Below are positions 10,900 through 21,667 of a stretch of 64,000 nt of DNA, one piece after another. The translations under genes were made by a program, and so were the position numbers. Source of the stretch: Ustulina deusta (taxonomy: Eukaryota > Ascomycota > Sordariomycetes > Xylariales > Xylariaceae); assembly GCA_023159155.1 (NCBI GenBank), contig JAJNNX010000033.1:248001-312000 (forward strand), in the 5' to 3' direction. Position 1 is the stretch's first letter, and the number at the start of each line of letters is the position of its first letter. The notes beneath the pieces were generated by a model. It was given only the letters and a program-made list of their open reading frames with translations. It had not been told where the DNA came from and made no database searches.

Positions 10900-13739
10900 C
10901 TACGTAAGCTTGAAGCTATTACTCGTTCCCGTGAATGCAGTAATAGCGCCGGTAAACAGCGCCTTACTATCGCCATAATACTTAACCCTATATGTGCCAG
11001 GCAGGGCATCCAGCTCTGTCTCCCAGGAGATGGTAACCTCGCTATAACCGAGAAGTTCATTGGTGCGATTCCACGAGTACACTGCGCGCATATAAACGTG
11101 TTAGTCGAGATCGGTAAGTTCAGTCTTACAGAATCTGCTGGACCATACGAGACTAAAGCATTGGGCAGGGGAATTTAAGACGCACCAAGAGACCAGTCAG
11201 TATCATCGCGGACTTGCGTCCAAGTGCTGCTATCGGTACTCAGCTCTTCGATCGCAGCGAACGTGCCCTCGAGACGCAGATTATTGCGCGGGTTCGCGCC
11301 CACGAAAATTGCGTTGACCACTGCGCCGCGCGTGTATACCGAGGATGGCTGGGTTGTCACCGTGCCGAAGTTTTTCCCCAAAGGCGCGTTATCTTGCACC
11401 ACGCCTGTGATGAATGACAAACTGTTACCGCGGTTATCGGGGGGGCTGGGACCTGGGGGTGGAGAGCTTGTCGAATCTGGGGCTAGGTATTTCATGTTGC
11501 TAACGGTGAGGTTGATGTAGGCGGGCAATTCGTATTGGCCGAAGAGCGTGCTTGCTCCCTCGTACCGCTGAATGGCGTACTCCTCAGGCGTAGTAACATA
11601 GTGGCAGTACGAGTTGGCCGGACCACCGATGACAACTTTGGGCTCTGCTTCAGTAATGTCTTCGGCTGCCGTCTTGATCGCGCCGCGCCATCTGCGACCA
11701 GCCATTGTCGTGGCTTCGCTCGGGCTGACAATGATGACGAACTGGCCCGCACGAAATACCTGGATATCCACGATGTTGGGACTCCATGCGTAAGGCTGGG
11801 ACAGCTCGCCGACGTCGAGGAGAACGGGCTTCGGCTGTTGGCATGCTTTCTGTTCCGCGGAGGGCTCGCGGAGCAATGCTTTCACGACATCCCAAACAGG
11901 GCTTGCACTTGGCTCGCCCGAGTCGCCCTGCGTAAAGTCAAAGAGTCCGGGACCGTCAGTAGTGCCTGCGGCAAACGAATACCCAAGCGCTGAGGGGCAG
12001 GTCTGTACTTGTTGCCCATTTTCTAACTGAAAATTCCAGAAGGTCATGTCTTGATAGAAATGGAATGATTTGACTGTCGAACCGACGACAGCGGTTCCTG
12101 TCGAGTCAAGATTGTCCTGTATAGATAGCTAAGGTAAGCCACTGGTCTGTCGAAAAATGAACGGGATGCATACTTACATAGACAGACCGAGCTCCGTTGT
12201 ACTGTCGTGTACCTATCTCATATGCACTCGAGATGCCAAGATCGAGTTTATCGAATGCAGGTCCGCGTCCATGGCAGGATTGAGATTTGCCGTCAGCACA
12301 GGTGCTGTTTTCGAAGCTGCACATCTGCCCAGAGCCATCATCACACCTCGGATAATGTTAGCCTTTGTACATAAAGTGGCTCACGCCTATCACCAGCAGC
12401 GGTTTCTCTCACCACGCGCCAAGGATGTTGGGAGTTGTGTCGCCAACATTTGATTGCGAGAATGCAGCGACAAAGCCGTCCGCAGCCGAGGCATCACCCT
12501 CCATTGCCTTCTCGAACATAAGCTCCGCCACACCCTTGTTGTCGCCAGTTACATGGGTATTATTCTGATAGACGGATGTGCCGTGAACAGGAAACCACGT
12601 CAAAATACCCATGTTTTTGCTGTCAGAGGCGCGCTGGAATTTGAGCACAGTCATTTCCTTGTCCACCGTGTCGCTGTATATAGCTCTCTCTTCAGCCGGG
12701 TTGTTCATGTAAGCATATAAGCTTCGACTAACGTTGCTGTCGGTAATGTTCACAGCGCCTACAACTTCGTTAGCTATTTTCAACCACGCCAAATGCAATA
12801 CTTGGATTTACCGTAATCGAGATATCCCTATATTAACCAAATATTAGTCTCTGATCCCTAAATCCCCAATGTTTTCACAACTTACCTCAGTCAGAGATTC
12901 GTGAGCCCTTTTCACAGATAGAACAGCACCATCGACGGCGGCCTGATAACCCTGCTTGTCGAAACCAAAGCTGGTGATCTGTGGGAGTAAATAATTCCAC
13001 CAGGCACCAGGGCCTGAATGCGAATGTGTGCCAGTCACTGCAACGTTGCTCTGGCCGTAGACGGAGTACTCGTCACCAAGAGCTGCAATGCCTTCGAGAA
13101 TTCCATATCGCAAAGCTGTGTCACCAGTCGCCATGTCGAGGACGAGGTACACGAATCGGTCCTTCGGATTATTCACATCGCCAACAATGAAAGCGCGCGA
13201 GAATATTCTCTGTCTCAACCCAGTCCCCACCTGGCTAATGTCTGCGTAGCCCTATAATGCCGGTGTTAGTAGGCGGCCGCGATGACCCTGGGATACTAGT
13301 AGTCTGTGGTGCCGGAGAACGAGCGAAAAACGGGAGACGTACAGCAAAATTTATTTCAACTTATTCGCACACCCGAGTTAGCATTGGGCTGATCCAAATC
13401 ATAAGGATGTCGCTGTGTTAGGAGAGAATAGCACTTGAGCCGTTACTTGAGCGCAGCAACAAGTGCAGGGAAATTAGAGCCTAAATGCATACCAGTAGGT
13501 CCAGTGATATCTCCCTTGCCCACGCCGATCAGGTACTTATCGCCCTTCGCCTCTGCTCGCGCGTTTGAAGAGGACGATTTCGTGCGTTCAGCCCGTTCAA
13601 AGTCAAAGCCATGTCTTTCTACTGGTCCCTTGACGTTGGACGCCAAGAATAGGCTTAATACCAGCAGCGACACAATAGAAAATACGATGATACCAGCCCT
13701 CCGTGGCGCTGGGGTACGTTGAGGAGTGCTCAGCGCCAT
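10900..13739 (-). CDS. Neutral ceramidase
   Basis: Eight exons: 13739-13493, 13359-13343, 13251-12886, 12827-12812, 12758-12413, 12346-12178, 12116-11186 and 11081-10900. They give 757 residues, the usual size for the family. The enzyme hydrolyses the amide bond of ceramide to sphingosine and fatty acid, at the membrane or in the secretory pathway. Residues about 15-36 form a signal-anchor segment. Family landmarks are GKGDITGP, GYADISQVGTGL, metal-site GTHSHSGPGAWWNY, GYLDYGAVNITDSNVSRS (rebuilt across a microexon), and SNVGDTTPNILGAWC. In the last motif the family consensus NxGDxSPN has the nucleophile Ser, but this protein has Thr (T324; codon ACT). A C-terminal beta domain follows. Exons 2 and 4 are microexons of 17 and 16 bases, required to keep family motifs intact. 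An upstream in-frame ATG at 13757 would add six residues. Family confidence is high; whether Thr works as nucleophile is open. Confidence 0.95.
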
Positions 13740-15424
13740 CTTGACAGCAAATTTCACAGCTACACTACTGCTTGTGAGGACGGCGTTTTTCCTACTGAAC
13801 CTACGAGGAACACGAAGGAAAGCTCTGCCATGTGATAGCTTAGGATTATATGGCTTCAGCCCACCAGGCCATTATGTCACCGCCCCTTAGCATTATGCAT
13901 GCGGCGTGGACGTTCCGCCTCAACGTACCTGGCCTTTCCCGGCCATGATGCTACAACGAGGTAGGTATTGGAGGGCACACCGTCCTGCACAGGGGCTCAA
14001 AAGCAGGTCACGGCTCTGACCACGGGATGGCAATGCGCAGGCCCTGCACAGGCAGGCGGTGATTGGAATGCGCGGTGAAGACGATGCCGAATCCACGCTA
14101 GGCTGTCGGTCTTGGTTCATAAATTAGGTAGGTAGGTCGATCAATGCACTGATCAGCACACGCGCAAGCGACCTCTCTTGCATGGCTGCTTGCTTTTCGT
14201 TGGCTCGTTCTAGCTAGCCAGGCAGCGGTGGAGGCAGCAGCGGAAGGAAAAGACAACACAGGAGGCATACACTTAGCGTACACGAGCAGTACGCAAGTGT
14301 AGTAGAGGTATACCGGTACAACGTCGCACCCTAGCGTTCACTCCACGTGTAGGAATCACACGGTCCAATGACGTCGTGCCAGAGCCGGAGACACCCACGA
14401 TTGGACGGGATGCTGTGGCGAGCCCGCTACCGTGCAAGCGAAGTCACTTGGCCATTTGTCACCTTGGTCGCTCGGGGCTGGCAGAAGTGCGGACAAGTAC
14501 TTACACATTATGTATTTATTCTGTGAACGTCCCATCATTCGCCGAGGGCATCGACACCCCAATTTCCCACTTGGGCCAATAACGGGACTATTTATCTAAT
14601 ATTTTCAGCTCATCTGTCGTGTGCAGGTCCGCCAACTATCCCCGAAAATAAACCCATAGGTCCATGGTAGGCATAGGCTGAGTTATACGACTATTGATTT
14701 ATATATATATATATAATAAAGGAGAGAAAGAGAGAAGCAAAAAAAAGGTCTGGTAGCATCAAGCATTGCCGTGGGACCGATGGTAATGTGCTGCGGACGA
14801 AAAAGACCAGGATCGTGATGGTCGAGGACTTGCACACCAGATTGATGCGACGTGAATGGCTTTAGGGTTAAGGACGGGAGTTACACGCTGATCCTCGGGG
14901 AGAAAGTTTGTTGTGAAATAGAACTTCGCTAACTATTGGGGCACAGAGATATCAACTGATAGGCCGACTACCACTTTGGGCAAAATAAAGCTTGTTTTTT
15001 CTCCAACCACGACCGGGGAGTAAACCCCGGCCAGGGGTACCTTAGGTAGGTAGGGTGTTATAGTCACGATATCATTGGAGACAAGTTTACATGTACCAGG
15101 ACCTACTTCATCAGGCTCCGAGTAATTCCAGGGGTCCTATAATAAATAACAACGACTATCTATCTCCTGCAGGTACTACCGAGGTGTCCCATGATACACC
15201 CAACCAACCTTCCATCAAGACAGCTTCCCGCTCCATCTCTCCTTGCCACTACTTGCCACGGGATACACATCATACGCCGATATGTGCTCGAGACATGACC
15301 AGGGATGAAGCAGGGTTTGAAGATTCACGGAGAGGCGTAGGGAGTGAGGGATGTAGGTATTAAATTATTACCCGTCTCTACATAGGTGCGCACTACACGG
15401 ATACTCCCTGAAGGAGATGCCCCG
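13740..15424. other. Spacer between ceramidase promoter and GH3 3' end
   Basis: This holds the ceramidase promoter (right of 13757) and the 3' end of the GH3 gene. Copies of the TAGGTAGG motif occur near 13960, 14126 and 15043, and a TATATATATATA stretch at about 14700-14714. No credible coding frame or RNA gene was seen. Confidence 0.5.
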
Positions 15425-18040
15425 TCAAGCAACAGTGAGCGTAGTGTTCGCTCGTAAATCGTTGCTTGAACTTCCGACAGAGATGGTGAAGGCACCTGGC
15501 TCGACAACGTACTTCATAGACAGGTCCCAAAGGCCGAGCGCCTCGGCTTTGAGCTCAATGCTAACCGTCTCAGTTGCGCCGGCCTTGACATCAACCTTGG
15601 CAAAGCCCTTCAGCTGCCTGTTAGGTACGACAACGCTGCTTACCATGTCCTTGACATAGAGCTGCACGACTTCGGCCCCGTCTCGGTCCGAGTCGTTTGT
15701 GACGTCCACAGATACTGTGATCGTGTCGCTAGCCGACGCCGTTTTCTTTGACAGAGCTAGGTTGGCATACGAGAAAGTGCTGTATGAGAGGCCATGGCCG
15801 AAACTATATAACGGTAACGGGCTCGAAAGCACGTAATTGTGACCGAAGACAATAGTGCCATTGGGGTATACCGCACCAGGATCGGGGGACGCACGCGCTG
15901 AGTTGAGGTAATCGTAGTAGATGGGCGTGGTGCCAACATCGTAAGGAAACGACACGGAAAGGCGCCCGGACGGGTTAACATCTCCGAATAGCACGTCAGC
16001 TAGGGCGTTTCCACCCTGCTCCGACGGATAGAACTGCTGCACGAGCGCCGATGCGGCTTCGGAAATCCAGGGCTCTGTAACGGGCTTGCCCGAGCTGAAT
16101 ACTACAACCGTCGGCTTGCCCGTGTCGATTATGGCCTTCACGAGGTGCGGCATTGCACCAACTAGGTTAAGGCTGTGTACGTCAACGTGCTCGCCGGTTG
16201 TCGCGTTCAAGCCAGCCCAGATTTCGTTCTGGTCGCGAGACCAGGTGCCCACTACCACGACCGCGACATCCGCCGACTCCGCGGCAGCGATGGCCTCGTC
16301 GAAGCCTGACTGGTCACTCGACCATCGCTCACACCCTTTCGCGTAGGTGACGGTGCCCTTGCTGGCAGCCTTGATGCCATCGAGCGGTGTCACACCTCTA
16401 TACTGCGCTAGGAAGGGCACATAATCTCCGTACTACAGCAAACCTTGTCAGTCACCATACACAACTTATAACACCTCCAGCACTCACATTCATAAAACCA
16501 TGCGCCATGGGCCCGATAACAGCAATATTCGCGTCCTTCTCCAATGGTAGAACATTATTGTGATTTTCAAGCAGAACGATAGACTCGGCGTCGAGTTGAC
16601 GTGCGAGCTCAACCACCTCCGGCGTGTGAATGTATTCAGATTGCTCCGCTTCAGAAACCCCTGTAAAGGGAGTCTCGAACATGCCCGCTTCGAATTTAGC
16701 GCGCAAGACTCGCGAGACGGCTTCGTCAACAACGTCGATCGACAATATTCCAGCTTCGACCATCTCGGGGATCTTTTCGAAGTTGTAGGAGCCACCGCCC
16801 ATCTCCACATCATTTCCGGCGGGGAGGGCCTCGATATCATATTAGCTTTCCTGATCGATCGCGCCCTGAACGTGTTAATAACTCACGTAGTTGACAACCG
16901 CGTGGGAGTCTATCGGACTGGCCTCACACATCCCGAACGAGTTGCATAGCCGATCCGTGCCTCCCGCATCGCTTGAGACCTAAACCTCGCGTGTTAGACT
17001 CAAGCCCTCTACCATGATGACCTGCCAACTCACGAAGTATTTGTAACCCCATTCGTCGCGTAGTATTTCGGTTAACATATGCCTGTCAGCAACCGCGGGA
17101 ACTCCGTCGTAACTGTGATAGGCACTCATGATTGAAAATGCATTGCCGTCAATGATGGCTCGCTTAAATGGAGGAAGGTATGTAGTTCGAAGTTCCCGCT
17201 CGCCGCCGTGAACCGGCGCCGTGTTAATGCCTTGTTCTGGAGTTCCGAAGGCCGCCTTATCGCAAGTCTAGTGAGCAACATATTTATATGCAACCGGGGG
17301 ATCTCTCTTACAAAGTGCTTCACCATGGCCGTCACGTTGAGGGACTGGAGACCTTTCACATAGGCGTACGCCATCTCCCCGGCCCTACACAACGTGGTTA
17401 ATTTTTCGGGCCGGACTAACGAAGGGATCTCCTCTCACAAATAGCCGTCTTCTCCGTAGGTCTCCTCTACACGGCCGAACCGCAGCTCGCGAGCCAAGTC
17501 AACGTCGGGGCCGAATATCTGATTAACACCTAATGCTCGAGATTCCTTGGCTATAGCCTTGCCCATCTTCTCGACCAGGTCCAGATTAAAGGAGCAGGCC
17601 AGTGCGATCGGCGAGTTGAAAATGGTTGCATTCGGGATAAGAAACCCGTGAATGCCCTCACTCTGCACAAATGCAGGAATGCCGAGTCTCGTTTCGTTCA
17701 TCAGGTAGTCTTGTCCCTTCTTAATGCCCTCGCTAAGCTCCTTCCACGGTATGGGGACTCCGACGTAGAACTGGCCCCCTCGGTATTCCATGTTAAACTC
17801 GAGACCTGTTTGGTTATACGAGAAGTTGTCGACGTCTAACCAATTCCTGAGATCTCCTTGGACCAATTGGGATGTCTTTTCCTCGATCGTCATCCTTGAC
17901 AGCAGATCTGCCACTCTGCTCTCGACTGGAGCATCAGCATCTTTGTACACCGTTGTGCTTCCCTTGTCGCCTAATGACCGCTGCGTGAGAGCAGTGAGAA
18001 CCAGGAAGATAGCCGCAATAGAGTCCCACATTTTCACCAT
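15425..18040 (-). CDS. Secreted GH3 beta-glucosidase-type enzyme
   Basis: Six exons: 18040-17439, 17384-17312, 17255-17034, 16979-16887, 16829-16488 and 16432-15425, giving 779 residues. It is expected to remove beta-linked sugars from the non-reducing ends of oligosaccharides outside the cell. Residues 1-24 are a signal peptide. The GH3 barrel shows QSEGIHG, IFGPDVDLARELRFGR, RVEETYGEDGYL and MVKHFAAFGTPEQG; the nucleophile is D303 in VSSDAGGTDRL. The second domain has AVIGPMAHG and VVVVGTWSRDQNEIW. The C-terminus carries a fibronectin-III-like domain (LYSFGHGLSYSTF, then AEVVQLYVKD). Several NxT/S sites fit secretion. The upstream ATG at 18097 would bury the signal peptide, so 18040 was chosen. 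The divergent neighbour is a GH31 alpha-xylosidase-type gene. Beta-glucosidase is most likely; beta-xylosidase or mixed activity is possible. Confidence 0.93.
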
Positions 18041-18854
18041 GGTGATGGAAAGGTCCCGGGGAGAGATCACAGCACTGTGAAGAGAGCATCTCGTCAAAGA
18101 CGTAATAATTGGCGTAACGATATGACTATATATAACACGTATGTCCCAGGGTAGGATTGGTCATTGCCCAGGCATGACCGTCGGCAGGCTGGCCTTCCTC
18201 TCCGCGTTTGAGATCTTGCATGCAGAGAGCGAGTGAAGAAACTTCCACCATCGTTCTTACCGAGCTCATTGTTGCTGCCCTTGACCTAGTTTATTAGCTC
18301 TTGGGAAGCTCTTGGTCGGGTACCCATTCCGGGGGTAGAAAATTTGGAGACGAGTTGGGGATCGGCTGTTGGGGAAAGCCCCAAATTCCAAGACATGGAT
18401 TTTTGCCATTGGTGGGGAAGCATTCTACCGAAATAACACTATAAGTTCGATGACGATGGTGAGTGGAACATAAACCACCGCACCGCCGTAGCAGCCATAT
18501 CATTCCGGTGCAAGCAAGACGAGCTACGATTCTTAGAGCATGCTACGAATCGTTTGCACCATCCGAATGTCATACAAGGTAACCCCGCCCTCGCAGTCGC
18601 GGGCCGGGTTCCGTCGCTTCAAAGGTCATTTGATTCTGGTCTTCGATGTTCGGGGAAGCTTTGCGTCGAGACACATAGTGTAAGTGCGGGTCCTGCTGTC
18701 TGTATTATCGCCGTCCCCTCACGGCTCAACCAACATGACGGAGGAATCAGAACGAATATTCCCGAATCTCTGTCTCTCTAAAGATGTGAATAATATCGAC
18801 CTTAAGTTGAATAACACTTAAAAGAGTACTAATTGAAAATACCGAGGATCTAAC
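18041..18854. other. Shared divergent promoter of the GH3 and GH31 genes
   Basis: About 0.8 kb separates the two start codons, which face away from each other. A TATA box for the GH3 gene is visible near 18127; none is obvious for the GH31 gene. I found no exact GGCTAA site for an XlnR-type activator. Confidence 0.55.
18127..18135 (-). promoter_or_regulatory. TATA box of the GH3 gene
   Basis: On the minus strand, TTATATATA lies about 90 bases upstream of the chosen ATG at 18040. This is a usual distance for a fungal TATA box and supports that start. Confidence 0.45.
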
Positions 18855-21403
18855 ATGAAGTTCCGTGATGGCATGTGGTTGACGGCGGAGGGGATGAGGG
18901 TGGAGTACGCCGAAGATGTCTACAACATCACGCAGACAGAAAAGGGATTGAGCCTGCTGTGTCCAACACGGAAAATCTTCAGGCGAGGAGACACCTTGAA
19001 CCAGAGCACTTTAACCATTGTAAGCTTTTGTCGCCGAAGTAGGACTACCTACCACAGCTAACGAAGACAACAGGATATAGAAGCAGTATCTGATGGAATC
19101 ATATCTGTCGAGACGACACATTGGGCCGGAGCAGCAGTTAAGGGTCCTCATTTCGATTTGTTTCCAGATGGCCAGCCGAAGACCGAACCTCAGATCAACA
19201 AAGGGGATAAGGGAACCACGCTGAGCGCTGGCGCGTTGTCAGCAACGATACACCCAGACCAACACACATTCGACATACGCTTTCACAGCACGGACGGATT
19301 AAAGGCCTTGACATCCCTGCTTGGCCGGAGTGTTGGATTGGCGTACAGCCCAGCGCCCAGCAGCCCCATGCAAACAGGGGACATGCGAGATTTCAAGCAC
19401 TACATCTTCACGCAGACGACGCTAGGCATCGGCGAGTCCGTCCACGGACTCGGAGAGCGATTCGGCGCCTTCAATAAAGTGGGACAGTCGATCTCGCTGT
19501 GGAACGCCGACGGCGGCACCTCGAGCGACCAGGCGTACAAGAACGTCTCGTTCTGGCTGAGTTCGCGGGGCTACGGCGTCTTCATCGACACGGCGGGGAA
19601 GGTAGAGCTCGAGATCGGGAGCGAGCGGTGCAGCCGTGTGCAGACGAGCGTCGAAGGCCAGCGGCTGAAGTGGTACCTCATCTACGGGCCCACGCCCAAG
19701 GACGTGCTGCGGCGGTACTCGGTGCTCACGGGGAAGCCGGGCAAGGTCCCCAGCTGGAGCTTCGGCCTGTGGCTTAGCACGAGCTTCACCACCAACTACG
19801 ACGAGGCCACGGTGAATTCGTTTCTGGAGGGGATGAAGGAGCGGGATACGCAGGTCGACGTTTTCCATTACGACTGCTTCTGGATGAAGGTGAGATGCCG
19901 TTCAGCTCGCAAACCCCTCTCTCTCTCTCTCTGCCTCTCTCTCCAGCTAAACTTACATAACCCTGCGTGCTATTATTCCAGGCCTTCACATGGACGGATT
20001 TCGTCTTCGACTCGGAGCGCTTCCCCGACCCCAAGGCGCAGATCGCCCGGTTGAAAGAGTCCGGGCTGGTCCAGAAGGTCTGTGTGTGGATTAACCCCTA
20101 CATCGCGCAGCACGGCGCGGCCTTCAAGACGGCGGCCGAGAAAGGCTACCTGTTGAAGCGGAAGAATGGCGATGTCTGGCAGTGGGACTTGTGGCAAGCG
20201 GGCATGGGTCTCGTCGACTTCACCAACCCCGACGCCGTCAAGTGGTATGTCGGGTGCCTCAACGACTTATTCGACAAGGGCGTCGATTGCATCAAGACGG
20301 ACTTCGGAGAAAGAATTCCTACCCTAGATGTTGCATGGTTCGATAAATCGGTCGATGCTCATAAGATGCACGTGAGCTTTGCCCCTTTCGACTCTCAATG
20401 TTCGGCTACTGAGGAAGTCCCTGACACATTTGGTTAGAACTTCTATGCCTTCATATATAACAAAATCGTTTACGAGGCCCTGCAAGCACGCTACGGCACG
20501 TCCGAAGCCGTGCTCTTCGCGCGCTCCGCATGCGCCGGCACACAACGCTTCCCGCTCGTCTGGGGTGGCGACTGCGAGTCCACGCCGGAGGCGATGGCCG
20601 AATCGGTGCGTGGCGGGCTAGGCCTTGGTCTCTGCGGCTACGCGTTTTGGTCCAACGACATCGGCGGCTTCGAGGGGTATCCGGCGCCGTGGATCTACAA
20701 GCGTTGGGTCGCGTTCGGACTGTTGTGCTCGCACAGTCGGCTGCATGGGAGCAGCTCGTACCGCGTGCCCTGGACCATTGACGACGACAACAAGTCGGAG
20801 GAGGGCTGCTCGCGCACTCTGGCGAAATGGACGGCGCTCAAGACAAGACTCATGCCGTACCTGTATGCACAGGGTGCCAAGGCCGTCGAGAACGGCTGGC
20901 CGCTCTCGCTGAGGGCCATGTGTCTCGAGTTCCCCGACGATCAAACCGCGTGGTACCTTGATCGCCAGTTCATGGTCGGCGATAGCCTGCTTGCCGCGCC
21001 GGTGTTTGAGGAGTCGGGTGGAGTCGAGTTCTACCTGCCAAAGGGCAAGTGGACCTCGTTCTTCACGAACCAGGTCCGGGAGGGCCCCGGTTGGTTCAAG
21101 GAAAAGCACGGATTCGGTAGCCTGCCGCTGTATGTGCGAGAGAACACGATACTTGTCCTCGGCAAATCCGGTGTCAAAGGGGCTGTGTATGACTATGCTG
21201 AGGATGTTGAAGTTTGCCTTTACCATGTCAACGAGGGCGCGAGCGCCGAGCTTGTCGATAATCAAGGAAAGACACTAGGGACGCTCAAAATTGGCGGAAA
21301 TGGGGAGCTCGAGGGTAAAGAACTACTGAAAGGATCATGCACTACGAATGAAAATGGTCGGGAAGTTGATGAGTTATACTCAAGGTCCATTCAATGGCTT
21401 TGA
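18855..21403 (+). CDS. GH31 alpha-xylosidase-type enzyme (cytosolic)
   Basis: Four exons, 18855-19019, 19074-19889, 19982-20371 and 20438-21403, give 778 residues, close to bacterial YicI (772). The family releases alpha-linked xylose or glucose from non-reducing ends. The N-terminal beta-sandwich is followed by GLGERFGAFNKVGQ and the barrel: WSFGLWLSTSFTTNYDE, VFHYDCFWMK, CVWINPYIAQH, then nucleophile D434 in CIKTDFGERIPT and acid/base about D502 in LVWGGDCES. FWSNDIGGFEGYPAPWIYKRW follows. The IKTDFGE motif and the F/W-rich WLSTSF segment are typical of alpha-xylosidases rather than alpha-glucosidases. There is no signal peptide, so it should act inside the cell on imported oligosaccharides. 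It shares a promoter region with the secreted GH3 enzyme. Intron 2 contains a CT microsatellite. Confidence in GH31 is very high, in xylose specificity moderate. Confidence 0.94.
19917..19946 (+). repeat. CT microsatellite inside GH31 intron 2
   Basis: Alternating CT with one interruption fills the middle of the 92-base intron 19890-19981. It is the longest intron of the gene and probably varies in length between strains. Confidence 0.7.
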
Positions 21404-21450
21404 ACAAGTGTCTACATATGAGGTCACTGATTAAATGAACCTTTTTTTTA

Positions 21451-21456
21451 AATAAA
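21451..21456 (+). terminator. Candidate poly(A) signal of the GH31 gene
   Basis: AATAAA lies 48 bases past the stop codon in a strongly AT-rich stretch that continues to about 21590. Position and context make it a good candidate. Confidence 0.45.
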
Positions 21457-21667
21457 AATTTTACAGGATCACAATTCAATTGCATTTAGCATTTGTCTTA
21501 ACCATCTTGCATCATGGCCCAGTAATTAATTATATTTTGCAATATTGATACACACATACAGATGACACGAAAGAAAATAAAGATATTTGCATGAGGATGA
21601 CCTCGTATGAGGGCGTCGTCCCAAAAGACCAAGCCATCTAGTATCGCAATTCAATCCGAGTGAACCT

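Noticed and set aside
11448..11470. GT/GG-rich tract in the ceramidase exon that might hide another intron
   Set aside because: The frame is open throughout and codes for a Pro/Ser-rich linker, and the exon sum is a whole number of codons without it.
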